NCBI GenBank assembly: GCA_943326025.2
Contig: CALPRR020000168.1
Span: 1-5,384 of the forward strand
Reading direction: 5' to 3'
Length of the DNA: 5,384 bases
Source of the DNA: Candidatus Kuenenia stuttgartensis
GTDB taxonomy: Bacteria > Bacteroidota > Bacteroidia > Flavobacteriales_D > Crocinitomicaceae
The notes under the pieces are model-generated. The model searched no databases. It was given only the letters and a program-made list of their open reading frames with translations, and had not been told where the DNA came from. This document shows, in pieces, positions 1-5,384 of the stretch. Every line of letters starts with the position of its first letter. The stretch's first letter is position 1. A program made the position numbers and the translations under genes.

Positions 1-633
1 ACCTTTAAGAATCGTTTCAAGTTGTGCTGCATAATTTGAATGATTGTAATTGATGACATGATCAGCTCCTAATTTTTCAACGAGTTCTCTTTTATTATCA
101 TCCCCAATTTTCGCAAAAACAGTTGCGCCTTTATATTTTGCTAATTGAATTAGAATTGTTCCTACACCACCAGCTGCAGCATGAATCAATACTTTATCAC
201 CTTTTCGGATTGGGCTAAAATATTCAGCCATGTAATAAGCTGTTACAGATTGTGTACATAATGCTAATGCAATGGAAGAATCTATTGTTTCAATCTCAAC
301 AACGGCTTGGTCTGTTGAAATTACTTTTTGAGCATAACCTCCAAAGCGAGTGAATCCTAAAACACGTTTTCCAATCCAATTAGAATTTACATTTTTTCCA
401 ATTTGAACAATCTTTCCAACCACTTCATAACCAATCACACAAGGCATAGGAGGAGCTTCTTTGTAAAGTCCATTTCTAGCCATAACATCAGCGTAATTTA
501 TACCAAAGGCTTCCGTTTCAATCAATACTTCATGATCGTTCAACTCCTTTAATTCTATTTCTTGTCTTTTGAAAGCAATTTCAGGTTTTCCTTTTTGTAC
601 AAGAACAATCGCTTCGGTTTTAGTTTTTCCCAT
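1..633 (-). CDS. Zinc-free MDR-family oxidoreductase (VAT-1/quinone oxidoreductase-like), 3' end cut by window edge
   Basis: The first 211 codons are visible and the frame is still open at base 1. The protein belongs to the medium-chain dehydrogenase/reductase superfamily, probably a cytoplasmic NADPH-dependent reductase of quinones or enones. Residues 1-120 form the GroES-like catalytic domain, with YADVMARNGLY at 47-57, a signature close to the VAT-1 subgroup. Residues 148-158 (VLIHAAAGGVG) are the nucleotide-binding turn of the Rossmann domain, followed by QLAKYKGATV and GADHVINY. The usual zinc ligands are absent: Asn46 replaces the Cys, and Tyr69 sits where GHE would place His, so catalysis should be zinc-free. 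The ATG at 633-631 is preceded by an A/G-rich stretch (GAAGGAAAAA) and gives a normal MDR N-terminus. It overlaps the end of rsmI by 14 nt, which suggests translational coupling. The exact substrate cannot be told from sequence. Confidence 0.9.
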   Translation of the reverse strand, partial: MGKTKTEAIVLVQKGKPEIAFKRQEIELKELNDHEVLIETEAFGINYADVMARNGLYKEAPPMPCVIGYEVVGKIVQIGKNVNSNWIGKRVLGFTRFGGYAQKVISTDQAVVEIETIDSSIALALCTQSVTAYYMAEYFSPIRKGDKVLIHAAAGGVGTILIQLAKYKGATVFAKIGDDNKRELVEKLGADHVINYNHSNYAAQLETILKG

Positions 634-1300
634 TTTTTCCTTCGATGATGACAACAATTTCGCCTTTTGGTGGATGTTGTTCATAGTATTCTTTGACTTC
701 TTTTGCTGTTCCTCGTTTGTATTCTTCAAACATTTTAGACAATTCACGAACGACACAAACTTTTCGTTCTGCTCCCATGAATTCTTCAATTTGCCCTAAA
801 CATTTTACTAAACGATGAGGTGATTCATACAAAATAACAGTACGTTCTTCTTGTTCTAATTGAATCAATTTCGTTTGGCGACCTTTTTTATGAGGTAAAA
901 ATCCTTCAAAACAAAAACGATCACATGGGAAACCACTTGCAACCAAAGCAGGAATTAAAGCAGTTGGACCAGGTAAACATTCTACTTCGATGCCTTCATT
1001 CACACATTCTCGAGCTAATAAAAATCCTGGATCAGAAATCCCTGGTGTTCCGGCATCTGAAACTAAAACAGCTAAATTCATTCCTTTAATTCGCTCAATT
1101 GCAGATTGCAAAGATCGATGTTCATTATGAGCATGAAACGGTATAACATGTTGTTGAATTTCAAAATGATTCAACAATTTTTTTGTCACTCGCGTATCTT
1201 CAGCAAATATGATATCTGCTTCTTTTAAAATTCTTAAAGATCTTAAAGTAATATCTTCTAAGTTTCCAATCGGTGTTGGAACTAAACATAATTTTGGCAT
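620..1300 (-). CDS. rsmI: RsmI, 16S rRNA (cytidine(1402)-2'-O)-methyltransferase
   Basis: RsmI uses S-adenosylmethionine to methylate the 2'-hydroxyl of C1402 in 16S rRNA, in the decoding centre of the small ribosomal subunit; it acts in the cytoplasm. The 226-residue protein carries the tetrapyrrole-methylase fold and the family motifs in order: PTPIGNLEDIT (8-18), EDTR (34-37), SDAGTPGISDPG (81-92), LPGPTA (109-114), GFLPHKKGRQ (133-142), YESPHRL (158-164), and a final KGEIVVIIEG strand (212-221). It is shorter than the roughly 286-residue E. coli protein because it stops just after the catalytic domain; short forms are common in Bacteroidota, so I do not consider it truncated. Its ATG lies 3 nt after the RDD gene stop, and its end overlaps the MDR gene start by 14 nt. 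It should be expressed as part of that cluster. Confidence 0.97.
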   Translation of the reverse strand: MPKLCLVPTPIGNLEDITLRSLRILKEADIIFAEDTRVTKKLLNHFEIQQHVIPFHAHNEHRSLQSAIERIKGMNLAVLVSDAGTPGISDPGFLLARECVNEGIEVECLPGPTALIPALVASGFPCDRFCFEGFLPHKKGRQTKLIQLEQEERTVILYESPHRLVKCLGQIEEFMGAERKVCVVRELSKMFEEYKRGTAKEVKEYYEQHPPKGEIVVIIEGKNGKN

Positions 1301-1303
1301 AAA

Positions 1304-2074
1304 TTATCTTGTAAGGACGACGTAGTCTTGTAAAATGGTTTGTAAAAATTCCAATCTTTTTTGAGGTGTTTCAGTTAATCCAATCAATCGAGCAGATTCA
1401 TCGGCAAGATTTCTTGCAAATTCTTTCACTTGTTCTGTCGGATGTTTTCTTAATCGCTGAATTGTCGTTTTAATTAACAACATATCTTCATCTGTTAAAA
1501 TTATCACATTTGGATAACTTGGAGAATAAGTTTCTTGATTTTTTATTCCTAAAACATTATTTAAATTATAGGTTGTACTTGATTTTTTCTTAATAATTAC
1601 AGTACCAGCCATTAAATCTCCAATACGTTGATTTTTTTCAGAAATACTACTAAAAAAGATTCCTAATATTCCAATTCCTAACCAGAAAAGAATCATAAAA
1701 TCTAAACTAATCCATAGGAAATCGCCTTTAAAAATCCATCTTGTAAAAACCTCTCTAAGTCCTAATCTTTCTCCATTTAATGTTACAGCTCTTATTCCAA
1801 CGATATACTTCCCTAAGCTTTGACCATTCGTCAAATATTCGCATAAAGGATTGTAGAATATAAAAGGAATTTTCACTAAAATCAAGCTCAACAATAAATC
1901 GGAACCTTTCATTGAAACGAAAAAATTATTCAATCCTAAAATTCCTGTCAATGTGATGAAATAAATAGTAAAAGCAGCTAAATCAATGAATGTAGCCATT
2001 ACTCGTTGAGCAGTGGAGGCTAATTCATATTCAATTTTAACATTTTGTGCTGATACAAATTCAGTTGTTTTCAT
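1304..2074 (-). CDS. RDD-family integral membrane protein
   Basis: A 256-residue inner-membrane protein with the RDD domain, named for conserved Arg and Asp residues. Here these are Arg24 and Asp31 (AQRVMATFIDL, 22-32) and Asp153 (NQRIGDLMAGTVII, 148-161). NGQSLGKYIVGIRAV (83-97) is also typical of the family. Hydrophobic segments lie at about 29-48, 58-76 and 117-142. The last 65 or so residues (190-256) are soluble, charged and probably helical, an extension past the core domain that looks cytoplasmic. The function of most RDD proteins is unknown; transport or ion exchange has been proposed for some, and nothing here identifies a substrate. The gene starts 7 nt after the stop of the secreted monooxygenase gene and ends 3 nt before rsmI, so it is probably co-transcribed with both. 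I see no SpoIIM or MoxR-type gene, which often accompany RDD genes in this phylum. Confidence 0.9.
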   Translation of the reverse strand: MKTTEFVSAQNVKIEYELASTAQRVMATFIDLAAFTIYFITLTGILGLNNFFVSMKGSDLLLSLILVKIPFIFYNPLCEYLTNGQSLGKYIVGIRAVTLNGERLGLREVFTRWIFKGDFLWISLDFMILFWLGIGILGIFFSSISEKNQRIGDLMAGTVIIKKKSSTTYNLNNVLGIKNQETYSPSYPNVIILTDEDMLLIKTTIQRLRKHPTEQVKEFARNLADESARLIGLTETPQKRLEFLQTILQDYVVLTR

Positions 2075-2081
2075 CGACTGA

Positions 2082-3653
2082 TTAGTTTTTGATAATTCGT
2101 TTACTTAAAAACGTTCCATTTAAGTTAATTGAAACAAAGTATAGTCCTTTTTTTGCAGTTTCTCCTTGAGCTGTATTTCCATCCCAAGTTGAAGTAATAT
2201 TTTCATTTGTAGCTATTAATTTATCTGCTATCGTAGAAACAATTTTACCTTGAGTATCATAGATTATTATACTGTATTTATCTCCTTTTTTTCCTTCGAA
2301 ATTAATTGAGAATTCATTAGAAGAAGGATTAGGGTAAATTGAAATATCATTCGCATTTTTATCCTTTAATAGTTTATTTACTTCTGCAGTCATTAAGGCT
2401 TCCATATCATAATTTTCATCTCCAGCTTGGTGCGTCATGTAATGAAAATAGATTAAAAACATTTCATCTGTTGTATTTAATCCAGGGTAAACTGTTATTG
2501 CTGGATTATTTGGATTTTCTAGATTTGCAGTTGTGTTGTCATAGTTACCATTCCCTTTTACCTTTGTTCCTATTGGAAGATATGGCATGTGCTTAAAGAA
2601 ATAGAAATCTTGCCAATGAAAGTCCCAATGTGGAATATCAATAAATTTAACGGTATCTAAATTAGGCTTGATAGCGAATGATTTGATGTCTTTTCCAAGC
2701 AAATGCATATGGGGAAAAACACTCAGTACTGAAATCTCATTTGTCAAGCCATTATTTCCAGGAGGATACGAACCACTAACATTTGTTATCACATCTGGAG
2801 GCAACGTAAAATTCCAATTTTCAATGATTGCTGCAGCATACACTTGCCTTATACCTGTTTCATTATTTGGATAAAAATGGAAAATCACTTTTGTGCTATC
2901 TTGTTCTCCAAAACTTCCTGCAGGATAATGCATTGCAAAATAGATATCTGAACCTGCTGTTATTTGAATACCCAATTTTAAAGGTGCGACAGATGGCAAA
3001 GTCATAGGGGTAGCACCTGGAGTATATCCAGCAATTAATTTTGTTGTTTGTAATGCTGGACTTGAGCAATCACCACCAGTTGAATCAGTCACTTCATTTC
3101 CTGTTGGATCTAAATATATTAATGCATGATGAACGATTTGTCTGTTTCCAGGGATAATTTCAACAGATTTAATTACTCGATTCGAAGTCAATCCACTAGG
3201 GATTGAAAAACACGCATAGTCATCATGTCCTGCTAATGCTTTACTTGTGTATGTGGGCATTTTTACTACTAAATCTCCAGCTCCTAAAATCGCTCCATCA
3301 TTAAAAACAGGAGGTGGAGGGGTGTTTGTAGAATTTCCTTCTTGAAAACCATTTGCAATCCAATCTAGAATTGTGGTTTTATCTGTCGTGCTTAATGCTC
3401 GATTATGAACGTATTGTTGATAATTGTTGTTTGGTGGCCATGGTGGCATTTCATCATCTGTTACATATGCATTTATGGGATATATTACAGAGCTTACTTC
3501 ACTATAAGTAGTTAAAGGTGTTGAAGATATACCACCTGTATGATGACATTGGGCACATTTATTGTAAAAAATAGGCGCTACTTCATTACTCCAAGTTTGC
3601 GATAACCCTATTGTACTTAAAAATAAAAATAGTATTGAAATGATTCTATTCAT
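2082..3653 (-). CDS. Secreted haem c / type II copper monooxygenase fusion with T9SS type A sorting domain
   Basis: A 523-residue exported protein. Residues 1-18 are a signal peptide. Residues 21-105 resemble a small cytochrome c domain: CAQCH at 33-37 should attach one haem, and MPPWPP (69-74) may supply the axial Met. Residues 125-425 match the two-domain dicopper core of peptidylglycine and dopamine monooxygenases. DYACFSIP (145-152) and VHHALIYLD (174-182) give His175/176, and FAMHYP (239-244) gives His242, together the CuH-type site. FPHMHLLGKDI (313-323) gives His315/317 and TTDEMFLIYFHYM (394-406) gives Met398, together the CuM-type site. Cys148 and Cys196 are the only non-haem cysteines and may form a disulfide. 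Residues 437-523 are a T9SS type A tail (ISIYPNP, then GLYFVSINL and KRIIKN), so the protein should cross the outer membrane and be released or surface-anchored. The expected chemistry is O2-dependent hydroxylation; the substrate is unknown. The ATG directly precedes a good signal peptide. It is the first gene of the minus-strand cluster. Confidence 0.88.
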   Translation of the reverse strand: MNRIISILFLFLSTIGLSQTWSNEVAPIFYNKCAQCHHTGGISSTPLTTYSEVSSVIYPINAYVTDDEMPPWPPNNNYQQYVHNRALSTTDKTTILDWIANGFQEGNSTNTPPPPVFNDGAILGAGDLVVKMPTYTSKALAGHDDYACFSIPSGLTSNRVIKSVEIIPGNRQIVHHALIYLDPTGNEVTDSTGGDCSSPALQTTKLIAGYTPGATPMTLPSVAPLKLGIQITAGSDIYFAMHYPAGSFGEQDSTKVIFHFYPNNETGIRQVYAAAIIENWNFTLPPDVITNVSGSYPPGNNGLTNEISVLSVFPHMHLLGKDIKSFAIKPNLDTVKFIDIPHWDFHWQDFYFFKHMPYLPIGTKVKGNGNYDNTTANLENPNNPAITVYPGLNTTDEMFLIYFHYMTHQAGDENYDMEALMTAEVNKLLKDKNANDISIYPNPSSNEFSINFEGKKGDKYSIIIYDTQGKIVSTIADKLIATNENITSTWDGNTAQGETAKKGLYFVSINLNGTFLSKRIIKN

Positions 3654-3669
3654 ATAAGTTATTTAAAGT

Positions 3670-3677
3670 GAAAGTTA
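3670..3677 (-). promoter_or_regulatory. Possible -7 element for the minus-strand gene cluster
   Basis: Read on the minus strand this is TAACTTTC, one mismatch from the Bacteroidota -7 consensus TAnnTTTG, about 16 nt ahead of the monooxygenase ATG at 3653. I see no TTTG or TTG at the expected -33 distance on that strand, so the call rests on position and a single imperfect match. It is nevertheless the best candidate in the 126-bp divergent gap. Confidence 0.3.
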
Positions 3678-3750
3678 CATATTTTTTTTAAATCATTTAT
3701 AAATATGTATTCGACTAATTTTTATCATGTTTTTATTAAGTCTTTAATAT

Positions 3751-3758
3751 TACTTTTG
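3751..3758 (+). promoter_or_regulatory. -7 promoter element for the outer-membrane barrel gene
   Basis: TACTTTTG matches the Bacteroidota -7 consensus TAnnTTTG exactly and ends 21 nt before the ATG at 3780. Transcription would start around 3762-3766, giving a very short leader. No clear TTTG or TTG lies 17-23 nt upstream, only T-rich sequence, so the -33 part is weak. The site lies downstream of an upstream in-frame ATG at 3705, which argues that the ATG at 3780 is the real start. Confidence 0.5.
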
Positions 3759-3779
3759 TATTGTTTTTTATCTCTTAAA

Positions 3780-4601
3780 ATGAAAAAGATTTTATTTATT
3801 TTATTGACTTTGTCATCTTTTACTTATTCTCAAGATGCTACACCTATAATTTCTAAAAAAGGAAGTTTTTATTTTTATTGGGGTTGGAATAGGGGATTAT
3901 ATTCAAAATCTGATATTCATTTTCAGGGATTAAATTATGACTTTACATTGCATGATGTTGCAGCCCAAGATAAAGTAGCTAAAGGATTTCGTACTTATGT
4001 TGATCCAGCAACAATTACTATTCCACAATACAATTTTAGAATTGGGTATTTCATTAATGATAAATATGATATCTCTATCGCTTCAGATCATATGAAATAT
4101 GTTATGAAGTCATATCAAACAGTTAAGATGGATGGTTATATCAATAATTCTGGCTTTCCTGAATATGATGGTTCTTATGATAATACATCTTTTGACATTA
4201 ATCCTAAGTTTTTACAATTTGAACATACAGATGGATTAAATTATCTTAATGTTGAGTTGAGAAGAAATGACTCATTGTTTTCTAAAGACTTTTTTAAACT
4301 TCGATTAATTGAAGGTATTGGTGCAGGTATTTTATATCCTCGTTCGAATACTACCTTGATGGGAAATGCTCGCTATGATCAATTTAATGTTGCTGGTTTT
4401 GGAATTGGTGGTGTTGTTGCTCTTAATCTAGAATTTTGGAATCGTTTCTTTTTACAAACTGAATTAAAAGCTGGTTTTATTGATATGCCTTCTATTCGAA
4501 CAACTTTGTATAAAGCAGATAAAGCTAGTCAACATTTTTGGTTTTTACAGTCTAATGTAGTTTTAGGAATGAATTTTAATTATAAAAAGAAAGCAAAATA
4601 G
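3780..4601 (+). CDS. Probable outer-membrane beta-barrel protein of unknown function
   Basis: A 273-residue exported protein. Residues 1-18 are a clear signal peptide (MKKILFILL, cut near TYSQ). The mature part lacks long hydrophobic helices. It instead has short strands alternating polar with aromatic or aliphatic residues, as in an outer-membrane barrel: GSFYFYWGWNR (28-38), NFRIGYFI (85-92), FKLRLIEGIGAGILY (172-186), FGIGGVVALNLEFW (207-220), RFFLQTELKAGFI (222-234), and a last strand near 253-268. The stretch SDIHFQGLNYDFTLHDV (44-60) and DHMKYVM (103-109) resemble a conserved Bacteroidota family that I recall only as hypothetical, so I assign no role. An in-frame ATG at 3705 would add 25 residues and bury the signal peptide. 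I prefer the ATG at 3780 because it gives a standard signal sequence and follows a good -7 element. The gene is divergent from the secreted monooxygenase and its stop abuts that of the EamA gene. Confidence 0.75.
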   Translation: MKKILFILLTLSSFTYSQDATPIISKKGSFYFYWGWNRGLYSKSDIHFQGLNYDFTLHDVAAQDKVAKGFRTYVDPATITIPQYNFRIGYFINDKYDISIASDHMKYVMKSYQTVKMDGYINNSGFPEYDGSYDNTSFDINPKFLQFEHTDGLNYLNVELRRNDSLFSKDFFKLRLIEGIGAGILYPRSNTTLMGNARYDQFNVAGFGIGGVVALNLEFWNRFFLQTELKAGFIDMPSIRTTLYKADKASQHFWFLQSNVVLGMNFNYKKKAK

Positions 4602-4616
4602 TTAAGCTTTATTTTT
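4584..4616. terminator. Weak AT-rich hairpin between convergent genes, possible bidirectional terminator
   Basis: AAAAAGAAAGC (4584-4594) can pair with GCTTTATTTTT (4606-4616) with a single G-A mismatch, closing an 11-nt loop that holds both stop codons. On the plus strand the T run continues to 4620; on the minus strand the right arm reads GCTTTCTTTTT. Only two G-C pairs support the stem, so it is weak, but there is no other space between the two genes for a terminator. Confidence 0.35.
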
Positions 4617-5384
4617 TTTTGATTTTATATTATAATAGGTAATTCCTGAAATAATTAATATTCCACCAAATAATTCTATTAGTGTTATTGTTTCTCCTGT
4701 ATAAAAATAACTTGCAGTTGTTGCAAATATTGGTTCCAATGATAATATCATTGCTGTAAGGATTGTGCTAATGTATTGCTGAACATAAATCATGATGAAA
4801 TAACATAATAAAGTACCTATTAAACTTAAATATAATACACTAGGTAAAGCATCCCATTTAAAAATAATTTCTTCTTTCGTAATCCCAGTTTTAATTACTA
4901 ATGCGATGGTTGAAATGATTCCAGCAAATAAAAATTGGTAAAAGATAATCCCATTTAATTCAGATTTTCGAACATATTCTCCTGATAATATAATATTCAA
5001 TGCACAAATAACGGCACATATTAATGTTAATACATCACCAAAATTATAACTTGAATTTGAGTTTCCATTCGTTAAAAAATAGATTCCTATTCCAACGATT
5101 CCGATTGTTGAGATTTGTGTTTTATCCAGTTTATTTTGTCCGGAAAACAATAATAAAATCGGGACTAATATTACGGCAGAACTTGTAATAAATGCACTAT
5201 GTGTGGAACTTGTGATACCCAAACCTATTGTTTGAACTATGTATATAATACCTATTATTGCGCCTAAAATAATACCATATTTTACAGCAGATTTATTTTT
5301 TAATTTAGATAGTTTTTTTGTAAAGATAAGATATAAAAAAAATGTAGAAACTGCTATCCAGTTTCTCAAAGCTGAAAGTAAATA
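4602..5384 (-). CDS. EamA/DMT-superfamily transporter, 5' end cut by window edge
   Basis: The frame is open to the right edge and 260 residues are visible. The protein is an inner-membrane carrier of the drug/metabolite transporter superfamily with two EamA repeats; family members export amino acids, metabolites or drugs, and the substrate cannot be inferred here. Counting from the window edge, membrane segments lie at about 5-22, 36-54, 62-80, 88-104, 114-134, 144-164, 180-200, 206-226 and 233-251. That is nine of the usual ten, so only the first segment and roughly 35-40 residues are missing. ITSSTHSAFITSSAVILVP (57-75) is the typical end-of-first-repeat helix, and LSLEPIFATTASYFYTGE (214-231) followed by GGILIISGI is the classic EamA C-terminal motif. 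A TTG at 5369 could serve as an internal start, but the preceding codons still read as transporter sequence, so I extend the gene to the edge. It converges on the barrel gene with no gap. Confidence 0.93.
   Translation of the reverse strand, partial: YLLSALRNWIAVSTFFLYLIFTKKLSKLKNKSAVKYGIILGAIIGIIYIVQTIGLGITSSTHSAFITSSAVILVPILLLFSGQNKLDKTQISTIGIVGIGIYFLTNGNSNSSYNFGDVLTLICAVICALNIILSGEYVRKSELNGIIFYQFLFAGIISTIALVIKTGITKEEIIFKWDALPSVLYLSLIGTLLCYFIMIYVQQYISTILTAMILSLEPIFATTASYFYTGETITLIELFGGILIISGITYYNIKSKKNKA

Noticed and set aside
569..799. Plus-strand open frame of 76 codons, very rich in Phe and Cys.
   Set aside because: It lies opposite the rsmI and MDR reading frames, which have clear family motifs. 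Its composition is that of an antisense shadow of AT-rich coding DNA.
2339..2874. Two short plus-strand open frames (2339-2596 and 2668-2874).
   Set aside because: Both are antisense to the monooxygenase gene, across its copper-binding and C-terminal regions. They have no recognisable domain and no promoter that I can see.
3705..3779. In-frame ATG at 3705 that would extend the barrel protein by 25 residues.
   Set aside because: It would place a second hydrophobic stretch before a complete signal peptide, and it lies upstream of the TACTTTTG -7 element. The ATG at 3780 fits better.
5367..5369. TTG as the start codon of the EamA transporter, giving 255 residues.
   Set aside because: The frame stays open to the window edge, and the protein would lack the first membrane segment expected of the family. 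The true start is most likely outside the window.
1..5384. Possible defence system, mobile element or CRISPR array.
   Set aside because: I found no transposase, integrase, nuclease, toxin-antitoxin pair, phased repeats or terminal inverted repeats. All six genes fit ordinary chromosomal content.

Overview
This AT-rich window looks like chromosomal DNA from a member of the Bacteroidota, most likely a flavobacterium. Three things point there: a C-terminal type IX secretion (T9SS) sorting domain on a secreted enzyme, a TAnnTTTG-type -7 promoter element ahead of the outer-membrane gene, and the short RsmI and RDD protein types. I can support six protein genes, two of them cut by the window edges. 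I see no RNA gene, CRISPR array, insertion sequence, integrase or long repeat. No stretch over 300 bases lacks a gene.

From 1 to 3653, four genes lie head to tail on the minus strand. In transcription order they are: a secreted protein fusing a haem c motif to a PHM-like dicopper monooxygenase with a T9SS tail (3653-2082); an RDD-family membrane protein (2074-1304); rsmI, the 16S rRNA C1402 2'-O-methyltransferase (1300-620); and a zinc-free VAT-1/quinone-oxidoreductase-like MDR enzyme that runs off the left edge (633-1). The gaps are 7 nt, 3 nt and a 14-nt overlap, so one transcript is likely, although the four products do not form an obvious pathway.

A 126-bp divergent intergenic region (3654-3779) separates this cluster from a plus-strand gene (3780-4601) for a secreted, aromatic-rich protein that is probably an outer-membrane beta-barrel of unknown function. 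Its stop codon directly abuts that of a minus-strand EamA/DMT-type transporter (4602-5384), whose start lies beyond the right edge. A weak AT-rich hairpin spans the two stops.

The most interesting gene is the haem-copper monooxygenase. It keeps all six residues expected to bind copper in peptidylglycine alpha-hydroxylating monooxygenase (PHM), but the positions matching PHM's peptide-carboxylate-binding Arg and Asn appear changed. It may therefore be an exported hydroxylase with its own electron-transfer domain and a non-peptide substrate. Otherwise the window reads as ordinary flavobacterial chromosome, and I did not find a defence or mobile system.
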